Shown here in pieces: positions 1-5,847 of a stretch of DNA of 13,215 nt. The position numbers and the translations under genes are program-made. Each line of letters starts with the position of its first letter. Position 1 is the stretch's first letter. The notes below the pieces were generated by a model. It ran no database searches. It saw only the letters and a list, made by a program, of their open reading frames with translations, and was not told the origin of the DNA. The DNA lies in the NCBI GenBank assembly GCA_035267785.1, contig DATFLL010000010.1, forward strand, positions 1 to 13,215, given 5' to 3'. This DNA comes from DATFLL01 sp035267785 (lineage in GTDB: Bacteria; Pseudomonadota; Gammaproteobacteria; DATFLL01).

Positions 1-2552
1 TTCATGCGCAGCATGGTGAGCGTCGAGCCCAGGCCGAGGAAGCCCATGCCGTGGCGGCGCTTGCTCATGATCTCGTTGCGCTGCTCTTCCAGCGGCAGGC
101 CGTTGATCTCCACGACGTTGTCGAGCATGCGCGTGAACACGGCGACCACCTCGCGGTACTCGTCCCAGTCGAAGTGGGCCTTGTCAGTGAAGGGCTCGCG
201 CACGAATTTGGTCAGGTTGACCGAGCCCAGCAGGCAGGAGCCGTACGGGGGCAATGGCTGCTCTCCGCAGGGGTTGGTGGCGCGGATGTTCTCGCAGAAC
301 CAGTTGTTGTTCATCTCATTGACCTTGTCGATGAGGATGAAGCCCGGCTCGGCGAAGTCGTAGGTGGCCGTCATGATCATGTTCCACAGGTGACGGGCCT
401 TGAGGGTGCGGTAGACCTTGCAGGCGACCAGGCCGGCACCGTTGGTCAGATAACCGTCCTTCTTGGGCCACTCGCGCCACACGACCTGGGAGGCGTCGGC
501 GAGATCGACGTCGGCGGCCTCCTTCTCGCTCATCGGGAAGGCGAGCTGCCACTCGGTGTCGTTCTTGACCGCCTCCATGAACTCGGCGGTGATCAGCAGG
601 GACAGGTTGAACTGGCGCAACCGGCCGTTTTCGCGCTTGGCGCGGATGAAGTCCATGACGTCGGGATGGCCGACCTCGAAGGTGGCCATCTGCGCGCCGC
701 GCCGACCGCCGGCCGAGGAGACCGTAAAGCACATCTTGTCGTAGATATCCATGAACGACAGCGGCCCGGAGGTGTAGGCGCCGGCGCCGGAGACGTAGGC
801 ACCCTTGGGGCGCAGCGTGGAGAACTCGTAGCCGATGCCGCAGTTGTGGATGACCATCAGGCCGTTTTCGCCGGCGAGGTAGTTGTGGTGCTTCTCGACG
901 GTGAAGTCGTAGAAGGTCTCACCGATGTCCAGGCCGCGGCGCACCGCTTCCACCGGTCGCAGGGTGCGCGCAAAGTCGATCAGCTCGCCCAGGTGCGGGA
1001 AACGCGCCTGCCAGCGATCGAGCCAGACGCGGCTGATGACCTCGCGGCGGTGATAGCCGTGATAGAAACCGAGGCTCTGACGCTCGGTGTGATCCAGCCG
1101 CTCGCATTCGGCGGCCAGCGCCTCGCGCAGCGCCTCGGGCAGGACATAGCGATCGTACTGCCCCGGCTGACTGGCATGTTTGCGGATGCGCGCGCGCTTG
1201 CCGCTGTCGGCCATGTGCTCGGCGACGCGGGCGAGGAAGGCCGAGTCGGAGATATTGAGCATGGCGCCGCCGCAGTCGCGGATGACGTTGCCCTGGTAGA
1301 GATGCTCGCGCGAGCGGCGCACGGTGATGGCGCCGTGGACGCCGAACAGGCCGAGCAGACCCTTGAGCTGTTCGGCAAAGGCATGGCTTTGCGTCGCGAT
1401 ACTGGCGCTGCCGCGCTCGGTGCCGACCGTCCCATCGGTGTCGATCAGGCCGGCCAGGAAGGGCAGAAAATGACGCTCGGGATGTTCGGCGACCCAGGCC
1501 GGCACCCGCAACGTGTCGGTCTTCTTACCAACCTGGTGGTCGATGAGCTCGGCGGCACGACTGGCATCGAAGCTGGCTACGGTGTAATCCCACACCGGTG
1601 TGCCGGTGGGGGTGGCGGCGGCCGTGACACGCGCCTGTGAATTGCAGAAAGCGCGGAAGAAGGCGGCATAGCGTTCCACGACCTCGCGCTCGGCGGCGCG
1701 GATCTTGAATACCAGACGCCGGCCGGCAGCGCGCGCCTTATCGGCCCAGACCTTGCGGCTGGGCTTGTAGGCATGACGCTTCTCGTAGGCACTGCCATCG
1801 CCCAAATGCGCGCCAGCGAACCAGGCCCGCAGCGCCTCGGACGGATCGGCCTGCCAGGCAAACGTATGCTGGACCAGGCCGTCGTCGGCGCGGATCTCAT
1901 CGGCACGCACGTATGTCAAACGCCCGGCGCGGTAGACGAGCACGGGATGTTTGATGGAGGTCTTCAGGGCAGTGCCGCTGGAGACGATCTCGATGTTTTC
2001 CTCGCGCGGCACGTGCGTGGTCATGTGCCGCTCGATACGGCGCATCTCGAATCGGCCTTGTTCGCGGTCATAGCACAGCATCTGCTCGTGGCGCTCCTCG
2101 ACCGCACGCTGAGCCGTGACGACACCGTGTTCGGTGACCACCGTCGTGTTGGGCGCGACGCAGCCGGCCTTGAGCGTCAGACCCGCCTCGTGGACCTTCT
2201 CCAGGATGTCGTTCATGGAGTCGCCCACGGTGCCCGAGACCGTGCAGTTGATGGTGGAGGTGGCCGGCTTGTGCGCCAGGGCGCCGGCGTTGGAGGTGAT
2301 GCGCCCGGCGGGGATGGCCCCGCGGCGCAGCGCCCACAGAAAACGCTCGTACCAGTGTTCGCGTTTGTCTTCCTCTTCCACGTCGGCCAGGGCCCGGGCC
2401 ACCCGTTTATAGGTATCGTCGACGGTGGCGTCGATGATCGTCCCGTCTTTCGCCTTGAGGCGGTATTTCTTGTCCCAGATGTCGGCCGAGGCCTCCTGGA
2501 TGGGAATATCGGTGTCGTGCTCGGTAACGGGCTTCAGGTGGGCTGGCTTCAT
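1..2552 (-). CDS. nrdJ: Class II (adenosylcobalamin-dependent) ribonucleoside reductase with in-frame intein; 3' end beyond window
   Basis: The enzyme reduces ribonucleotides to deoxyribonucleotides in the cytoplasm, using a B12-generated thiyl radical and needing no oxygen. The frame is open for 850 codons, from ATG at 2552-2550 to the window edge. Extein landmarks (precursor numbering): STINCTVSGT with a redox Cys at 103, the AGCGIGYEFS substrate-loop motif split by the intein between G130 and C571, and NPCGEQ with the probable thiyl-radical Cys762 and the Glu two residues on. A second redox-type Cys773 lies in GSCLLGSVNL. After splicing these last two become about 322 and 333. The C-terminal redox cysteines would lie outside the window. 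The start follows a purine-rich SD (GGAGG, minus strand, 2568-2564), about 11 nt upstream. The gene is divergent from hsp20. Class II is preferred over class I because of the GCGIGYEFS and NPCGEQ wording and the lack of an N-terminal ATP cone before the first redox Cys; the truncation prevents a full check. Confidence 0.93.
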   Translation of the reverse strand, partial: MKPAHLKPVTEHDTDIPIQEASADIWDKKYRLKAKDGTIIDATVDDTYKRVARALADVEEEDKREHWYERFLWALRRGAIPAGRITSNAGALAHKPATSTINCTVSGTVGDSMNDILEKVHEAGLTLKAGCVAPNTTVVTEHGVVTAQRAVEERHEQMLCYDREQGRFEMRRIERHMTTHVPREENIEIVSSGTALKTSIKHPVLVYRAGRLTYVRADEIRADDGLVQHTFAWQADPSEALRAWFAGAHLGDGSAYEKRHAYKPSRKVWADKARAAGRRLVFKIRAAEREVVERYAAFFRAFCNSQARVTAAATPTGTPVWDYTVASFDASRAAELIDHQVGKKTDTLRVPAWVAEHPERHFLPFLAGLIDTDGTVGTERGSASIATQSHAFAEQLKGLLGLFGVHGAITVRRSREHLYQGNVIRDCGGAMLNISDSAFLARVAEHMADSGKRARIRKHASQPGQYDRYVLPEALREALAAECERLDHTERQSLGFYHGYHRREVISRVWLDRWQARFPHLGELIDFARTLRPVEAVRRGLDIGETFYDFTVEKHHNYLAGENGLMVIHNCGIGYEFSTLRPKGAYVSGAGAYTSGPLSFMDIYDKMCFTVSSAGGRRGAQMATFEVGHPDVMDFIRAKRENGRLRQFNLSLLITAEFMEAVKNDTEWQLAFPMSEKEAADVDLADASQVVWREWPKKDGYLTNGAGLVACKVYRTLKARHLWNMIMTATYDFAEPGFILIDKVNEMNNNWFCENIRATNPCGEQPLPPYGSCLLGSVNLTKFVREPFTDKAHFDWDEYREVVAVFTRMLDNVVEINGLPLEEQRNEIMSKRRHGMGFLGLGSTLTMLRM
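843..2162 (-). other. Intein with LAGLIDADG homing endonuclease domain inserted in nrdJ
   Basis: This 440-residue protein-splicing element interrupts the reductase between LTLKAG and CGIGYEFS (precursor residues 131-570). Seen in the sequence: nucleophile Cys131 starting CVAPNTTVVTEHG (block A); a block B-like SIKHPVLVY with His202; two dodecapeptide motifs, AWFAGAHLGDG (about residues 243-253) and LAGLIDTDGTVG (366-377), carrying the acidic residues expected of a monomeric LAGLIDADG endonuclease; a block F-like DFTVEKHHNYLAG; and terminal His569-Asn570 followed by +1 Cys571. All residues needed for canonical class 1 splicing are present, and both endonuclease aspartates (252 and 373) look intact. 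No stop or frameshift occurs across the element. Its GC content looks similar to the host gene, so it is not obviously a very recent arrival. It should splice out to restore the reductase. Confidence 0.94.
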
Positions 2553-2676
2553 GGAATAAGGTTCCTCCCTCGTTCTTCTTCACTGCTTGGAAGAGGCGGC
2601 TAACGGCGTCGCTGTTTTTGATTCGAAAACCGGCTTACCACATCTCGTGCCGGTGGGTGAGCGCTGAAAACTACCG

Positions 2677-2692
2677 ACACAAGATATTGTGA
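2677..2692. promoter_or_regulatory. NrdR-box-like operator upstream of nrdJ
   Basis: The 16-mer acacaagatattgtga matches 14 of 16 positions of the NrdR-box consensus as I recall it (ACACWATATATWGTGT). It lies between the predicted nrdJ promoter and the start codon, about where the transcript would begin, which suits repression of ribonucleotide reductase by NrdR. NrdR boxes normally come in helically phased pairs. I see no convincing second copy at 21 or 31 bp spacing, so the call is moderate. Confidence 0.55.
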
Positions 2693-2701
2693 TATCGATA
2701 T

Positions 2702-2730
2702 AAGTTAGGCACTCACCGGGGCCCTGTCAA
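2702..2730 (-). promoter_or_regulatory. Probable sigma-70 promoter for nrdJ
   Basis: On the minus strand a perfect -35 hexamer TTGACA (plus-strand 2730-2725) is followed after 17 bp by a weak -10, TAACTT (2707-2702). Initiation would fall near 2695, just before the NrdR-like box, leaving a leader of about 140 nt. The weak -10 lowers confidence. I see no cobalamin riboswitch in this leader. Confidence 0.4.
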
Positions 2731-2742
2731 CCTTCATTGACA
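2725..2742. repeat. Inverted repeat TGTCAA-N6-TTGACA in the nrdJ/hsp20 divergent region
   Basis: Two perfect 6-bp arms face each other across 6 bp. Each arm read outward is a consensus -35 hexamer, one toward nrdJ and one toward hsp20. The plus-strand copy has TATATA/TATAAG only 12-14 bp downstream, too close for a standard promoter, so the symmetry may instead mark an operator. Confidence 0.45.
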
Positions 2743-2895
2743 ATTTTTTGACCATATATAAGTCGCAGTAAATCAACGACTTGCAAAATCATGCCAACGT
2801 GATCCCTGAGGGGCCGAAGGGGGCGCCATGTTACGCCTCTCGCAGGCCTACCACAACATATAGTGGTGCTAATATTCGCCGATCCCGCCGGATAA

Positions 2896-2920
2896 CGCCC
2901 CTGCCCCGCGGGCCGGGGCG
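2896..2920. other. Strong GC stem-loop in the nrdJ-hsp20 intergenic region
   Basis: CGCCCC (2896-2901) pairs with GGGGCG (2915-2920). After one mismatch, GCCC (2903-2906) pairs with GGGC (2910-2913) over a 3-nt loop. The next 12 plus-strand bases are T-rich but interrupted. It could be a weak terminator of a small transcript from the divergent region. The rest of 2763-3035 has no convincing gene. A 75-codon frame at 2781-3008 lacks an SD and any recognisable protein character. Confidence 0.4.
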
Positions 2921-3035
2921 CTATCTCTTTGTATTGATTGAGGGGGCGAGCCGGTTTTGCAAGCCACCCCATCCGCCGCCGGCGAGCCGCAATTGCGTCC
3001 CGACTTGATCCCGGGCAACAACCCGCGACCCGGGA

Positions 3036-3063
3036 CTTGATAACGTCGCCAACGTACACATAT
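3036..3063 (+). promoter_or_regulatory. Heat-shock (sigma-32-type) promoter candidate for hsp20
   Basis: CTTGATA (3036-3042) resembles the RpoH -35 CTTGAAA at 6 of 7 positions. After 13 bp comes ACACATAT (3056-3063), matching the RpoH -10 CCCCATNT except at the first and third C. Initiation near 3070 would give a leader of about 50 nt. The match and the nature of the downstream gene agree; no expression data are available. Confidence 0.45.
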
Positions 3064-3077
3064 TCGCTAACAAGAGG

Positions 3078-3093
3078 GCGCCACTGGTGGCGC
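3078..3093 (+). other. Perfect 16-nt palindrome (hairpin) in the hsp20 leader
   Basis: GCGCCACTGGTGGCGC is fully self-complementary and lies between the predicted transcription start and the SD of hsp20. In RNA it can form a stem of 6-7 bp. Upstream, TCGCTA (3064-3069) is complementary to TAGCGA (3116-3121), which covers the bases leading into the start codon. Together they could form a small heat-openable structure, but this is only a hand-drawn fold. Confidence 0.4.
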
Positions 3094-3120
3094 GAACCAA
3101 CCACTCACGGAGGTATAGCG

Positions 3121-3570
3121 ATGAGCATCGTACGCTACGAACCCTGGAACCTGCTGAATCAGCTTCAACGCGACATCGACAGCGTGTTCGAGAACCGCCT
3201 GGGCCGCGACAACGGCGAGGGCGGGGCGATCGCCGCGACCAGCGACTGGACGCCGGCGGTGGACATCAAAGAGGAACAGGACCGCTACATCATCCACGCC
3301 GACATACCCGGGGTCGACCCCAAGGACATCGAGGTCGGCATGGAAGGCGGCGTGCTGACCATCAAGGGCGAGCGCGACTCGGAGAAAAAGGACGAGCGCG
3401 AGGGCTACAAGCGCATCGAGCGCATCCGCGGCAGCTTCTTCCGCCGCTTCAGCCTGCCCGACACGGTCGACGCCGAGAAGATCAGCGCCAAGGCCAAGAA
3501 CGGCGTGCTGGAGGTCATCGTACCCAAGCACGAGAAGGTCCAGTCGCGCAAGATCAAGGTCGAAGGATAA
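3121..3570 (+). CDS. hsp20: Small heat shock protein, Hsp20/alpha-crystallin family
   Basis: An ATP-independent cytoplasmic holdase that binds unfolding proteins for later refolding by the DnaK system. The product is 149 residues, the usual size. The N-terminal arm is about 1-42, and the alpha-crystallin domain runs from about W43TPAVDI to 138, with the conserved NGVL (117-120) in AKAKNGVLEVIVPK. A C-terminal I-x-V motif (I145-K-V147), used for oligomer contacts, follows. The start at 3121 is chosen over an in-frame upstream extension to 2938 because of the SD GGAGG (3109-3113) at 7 nt and because the family begins with MSIVRYEPW-like residues. A sigma-32-like promoter lies just upstream. It is the first gene of the chaperone cluster; cbpA begins 156 nt downstream, beyond a hairpin and a heptad repeat. 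Confidence 0.95.
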   Translation: MSIVRYEPWNLLNQLQRDIDSVFENRLGRDNGEGGAIAATSDWTPAVDIKEEQDRYIIHADIPGVDPKDIEVGMEGGVLTIKGERDSEKKDEREGYKRIERIRGSFFRRFSLPDTVDAEKISAKAKNGVLEVIVPKHEKVQSRKIKVEG

Positions 3571-3576
3571 AACGCC

Positions 3577-3605
3577 CTGCACAGCCGGCGCCGCCGGCTG
3601 TGCAG
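3577..3605 (+). terminator. Perfect 13-bp hairpin after hsp20 (intrinsic terminator-like, no T tract)
   Basis: CTGCACAGCCGGC (3577-3589) pairs perfectly with 3593-3605 around a 3-nt loop, 6 nt past the hsp20 stop. No run of T follows, so it may stabilise the mRNA 3' end or attenuate rather than terminate fully. Confidence 0.55.
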
Positions 3606-3613
3606 CGCAGGTC

Positions 3614-3723
3614 CGAGCTGCGAGTAACGAGGTACGAGGAACGAATGGCTAGGCCCGTTCACCAAGTCTGGCCGTTCCTCGTTTGGACCTCGTCACTCGA
3701 CACTCGCAACTCGCCACTGGAGT
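3614..3723. repeat. Heptad mosaic repeat, locus 1 (CGAG/CTCG type)
   Basis: The left arm has five consecutive 7-bp units, four beginning CGAG and the last CGAA (starts 3614, 3621, 3628, 3635, 3642). The right arm has units starting CTCG at 3689, 3696, 3703 and 3710, then CTGG at 3717, plus an out-of-phase CTCG at 3678. The arms are imperfect reverse complements around a unique 30-bp centre. The last right-arm unit supplies the GGAG that serves as SD for cbpA. Confidence 0.75.
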
Positions 3724-3726
3724 GCT

Positions 3727-4737
3727 ATGGAATTCAAGGACTATTACAAAGTCATGGGCGTGGCCGAGGACGCCACGCAGGATGAGATCAAGCGCGCGTA
3801 TCGCAAGCTGGCGCGCAAGTATCATCCCGACGTGAGCAAGGAGGCCGACGCCGAGGCGCACTTCAAGGAGGTCGGCGAGGCCTACGAGGTCCTCAAGGAC
3901 CCGGAGAAGCGCGCGGCCTATGACAACCTGCGCAAGGGCGGTTACCAATCCGGCCAGGAATTCCATCCGCCGCCCGGCTGGGACGCCGGGTTCGAGTTCT
4001 CCGGCGGCGGGTTCACCGCCGCCGACGCGGCCGGCTTTTCCGATTTCTTCGAGTCCCTGTTCGGGGCGGGCAGCCCCTTTGGGCCGGGGAGCCGCGGCGC
4101 GGGTTTTCACGGCGCCGGCGCCCGGGCGGGCGGCGCGGGCTTTTCCATGCGCGGCCAGGACCACCATGCGCGCATTCAGATCGGCCTGGAGGATGCGTTC
4201 CGCGGCGTGACCCGCACGGTGACCCTGCAGGTGCCCGAGGTCGACGCCCAGGGCCGCGTGCACACCAAGCAGCACAGCCTGAACGTCAAGATCCCCACCG
4301 GCATCACCGAGGGTCAGCAGATTCGCCTCGCCGGCCAGGGCGCCCCCGGCATGGGCGGCGGCGAGCGCGGCGATCTCTATCTGGAGGTACAGTTCGCGCC
4401 CCACCCCCTGTACCAGGTCGAGGGCCGCGACGTATACCTCACGCTGCCGATCGCGCCCTGGGAGGCGGCGCTCGGCGCCAAGCTCCAGGTCCCCACGCTC
4501 GGCGGGCCGGTGGAGATGAAGATCCCGGCCGGGGCCCAATCCGGTCAGAAGCTGCGCCTCAAGGGCCGCGGCCTGCCCGGCAAGAAACCCGGCGATGCGG
4601 GCGGCGACCAGTACCTGGTCCTGCAGGTGCGCACGCCGCCGGCGCGCAACGATGAAGACCGTGAGCTCTACGAGACCATGGCAAAGAAGATGAAATTCAA
4701 CCCGCGCGCCAGCCTCGGCGTGGGAGGGGGAAGCTGA
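3727..4737 (+). CDS. cbpA: Curved-DNA-binding-type J-domain co-chaperone CbpA (DnaJ class B)
   Basis: A J-protein that stimulates DnaK ATPase and delivers substrates; E. coli CbpA also binds curved DNA. Seen: J-domain at residues 1-70 with His33-Pro-Asp35; a Gly/Phe-rich linker at about 80-140; then two beta-rich substrate-binding domains (about 147-320) ending in LVLQVRTPPARND and MAKKMKFNPR. There is no zinc-finger cysteine repeat, which separates it from true DnaJ. The length of 336 residues is close to the usual 300-320, with a somewhat long Gly-rich linker. The SD is weak (GGAG, 3719-3722, only 4 nt from ATG) and falls within the last heptad of the preceding repeat. The next gene, cbpM, starts 1 nt after the stop, the standard cbpA-cbpM pairing. 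Confidence 0.95.
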   Translation: MEFKDYYKVMGVAEDATQDEIKRAYRKLARKYHPDVSKEADAEAHFKEVGEAYEVLKDPEKRAAYDNLRKGGYQSGQEFHPPPGWDAGFEFSGGGFTAADAAGFSDFFESLFGAGSPFGPGSRGAGFHGAGARAGGAGFSMRGQDHHARIQIGLEDAFRGVTRTVTLQVPEVDAQGRVHTKQHSLNVKIPTGITEGQQIRLAGQGAPGMGGGERGDLYLEVQFAPHPLYQVEGRDVYLTLPIAPWEAALGAKLQVPTLGGPVEMKIPAGAQSGQKLRLKGRGLPGKKPGDAGGDQYLVLQVRTPPARNDEDRELYETMAKKMKFNPRASLGVGGGS

Positions 4738-4738
4738 G

Positions 4739-5053
4739 ATGCCCGCCGAGAAGACGACCGTGCTGATGCTCGACGAGGAATTGGTGTTCACTCTGCGCGA
4801 GCTCTCGCGCAGCTGCGACCTGGCCGCCGAAGATCTGATCGCCATGGTGGAAGAAGGGGTGCTCGCTCCGCGCGGGGCCAGCCCGAGCGACTGGCGCTTT
4901 CCCGCCGCCGACCTGCGCCGCGTGCACACCGCGCTGCGCCTGCAGCGCGACCTCGGGGTGAACCTCGCCGGCGTCGCCCTGGCCCTGGAAATGCTGGACG
5001 AGATGCAGGCCCTGCGGGCGCGGGTCAGGGTACTGGAACGGCTGCTGGACTAG
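4739..5053 (+). CDS. cbpM: Chaperone modulator CbpM (MerR-like helix-turn-helix)
   Basis: CbpM binds the J-domain of CbpA and inhibits its co-chaperone and DNA-binding activity. The product is 104 residues, the family length. The N-terminal strand MPAEKTTVLMLDEELVFTL is followed by a winged-helix-like segment (ELSRSCDLAAEDLIAMVEEGVLAPRG), the W-x-F-x-x-x-DLRR pattern (about 58-67) typical of the MerR-like fold, and a C-terminal helix ending LRARVRVLERLLD. The SD GGGAGGGGG (4722-4730) lies inside the end of cbpA, and ATG follows the cbpA stop by one base, so the two genes are translationally linked. Confidence 0.92.
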   Translation: MPAEKTTVLMLDEELVFTLRELSRSCDLAAEDLIAMVEEGVLAPRGASPSDWRFPAADLRRVHTALRLQRDLGVNLAGVALALEMLDEMQALRARVRVLERLLD

Positions 5054-5054
5054 G

Positions 5055-5069
5055 CCGCCCCTCGGGCGG
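5055..5069 (+). terminator. Short GC hairpin after cbpM
   Basis: CCGCCC (5055-5060) pairs with GGGCGG (5064-5069) across CTC, two bases after the stop. No T tract follows. The same GGGCGGAGT edge recurs at 7621-7629 beside another repeat copy, so this hairpin may belong to the repeat rather than act as a terminator. Confidence 0.4.
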
Positions 5070-5070
5070 A

Positions 5071-5206
5071 GTAGGCAGTCATCAGTTGGCAGTTCGCAGA
5101 AAGAAAAAGCAGTCATTCCTGTACTGCCAACTGACCACTGCCGACTGAGGACGCCGCCCTGAAGGGGCGTTCTTTCTGCCAACTGCCAACTGACGTCTGC
5201 CGACTG
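5071..5206. repeat. Heptad mosaic repeat, locus 2 (CAGT/ACTG type)
   Basis: Left arm: CAGT at 5076, 5083 and 5090, and CAGA at 5097. First right arm: ACTG at 5123, 5130, 5137 and 5144. A small GC hairpin segment (CGCCC/GGGGCG, about 5154-5169) comes next, then a second right arm with CTG at 5176, 5183, 5190, 5197 and 5204. All steps are exactly 7 bp. The left-arm GTTGGCA is the reverse complement of the right-arm TGCCAAC. Confidence 0.8.
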
Positions 5207-5245
5207 TTTTCCCCCCGGCCCGCCTTTGGCGGGCCGGGGGGAAAA
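5207..5245. terminator. Perfect 18-bp palindromic hairpin, probable bidirectional terminator
   Basis: The arm 5207-5224 (TTTTCCCCCCGGCCCGCC) pairs perfectly with 5228-5245 around TTT. The T-rich left arm gives a T run on the minus strand; on the plus strand a 7-T run follows at 5252-5258. It separates cbpM from the second hsp20, suggesting that hsp20-degP is its own transcription unit. Confidence 0.7.
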
Positions 5246-5328
5246 CAACCATTTTTTTGAACTTTCATAGCTTCGGACCTGTCTGTGTAAATGTGCGGGC
5301 GGGTCCCCCTATCGAAAGGAGGCCGCCG

Positions 5329-5844
5329 ATGAGCACACTCGATCAAATCCGCCGCGGGTTCGGTCACGCCTGGGAGTCGCTGGCCGAGGGCTGGCAACAG
5401 CTGCGCGAACGCGCCGCTCACGCCCTGACCCGCTTCAGCCCTGTGCATCACGAGGGCGGGCTGCAGACCGCCGAGGAACAGGTCGTGCAGCGTGCCCCGC
5501 GCTGGGCTCTGCTGGCCGCCGAGGTCGAGGAGCGCGACAAGGAGATTGTCGTGCGCCTGGAGGCCCCGGGCATGGATCGCGAGGATTTCGATATCGCCGT
5601 GGTCGACGACACCCTCGTGGTTCGCGGTGAAAAACGCGTGCACCGCGAGAGCAAGCCGACGGTGGGCGGTTATCGTTATCACATCATGGAATGCGCGTAC
5701 GGTCGCTTCGAGCGGGCCGTGCCGCTGCCCGCACCCGTCGAAGACAACAAGGCGCAGGCCGGCTACCGCCGCGGCGTTCTGACCGTCACCCTGCCGAAGC
5801 GCGCCGCGAGCGCCCGGCGTCGCATCAACGTGGAGATTGGATAA
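5329..5844 (+). CDS. Second Hsp20/alpha-crystallin small heat shock protein, coupled to degP
   Basis: The product is 171 residues. The N-terminal region (1-55) is amphipathic and helix-rich (FGHAWESLAEGWQQLRERAA). The alpha-crystallin domain spans about 58-157, with EIVVRLEAPGMDREDFDI early, GYRYHIMECAYGRFERAVPLP in the middle, and GVLTVTLPK (149-157). A C-terminal I-x-V (I166-N-V168) follows. It differs from the first hsp20 in its long N-terminus and in GYRRGVL replacing the common A-x-x-x-NGVL. The start at 5329 is set by the strong SD AAAGGAGG (5315-5322, 6 nt away) and rejects the in-frame extension to 5257. I see no signal peptide, so it should be cytoplasmic. The degP ATG lies 3 nt after its stop, implying co-translation. 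Confidence 0.92.
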   Translation: MSTLDQIRRGFGHAWESLAEGWQQLRERAAHALTRFSPVHHEGGLQTAEEQVVQRAPRWALLAAEVEERDKEIVVRLEAPGMDREDFDIAVVDDTLVVRGEKRVHRESKPTVGGYRYHIMECAYGRFERAVPLPAPVEDNKAQAGYRRGVLTVTLPKRAASARRRINVEIG

Positions 5845-5847
5845 CAA

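Noticed and set aside
51..2603. Long plus-strand frames (51-1640 of 529 codons; 1773-2603 of 276 codons)
   Set aside because: They are antisense to nrdJ and its intein, which show clear family motifs on the minus strand. Such frames are expected in high-GC DNA.
2553..2700. Cobalamin riboswitch ahead of the B12-dependent nrdJ
   Set aside because: No B12-box-like sequence or the expected long multi-stem leader was found in the minus-strand leader of about 140 nt.
2938..3120. N-terminal extension of the first hsp20
   Set aside because: It has no SD, contains the sigma-32-like promoter and leader hairpin, and gives an un-Hsp20-like basic peptide.
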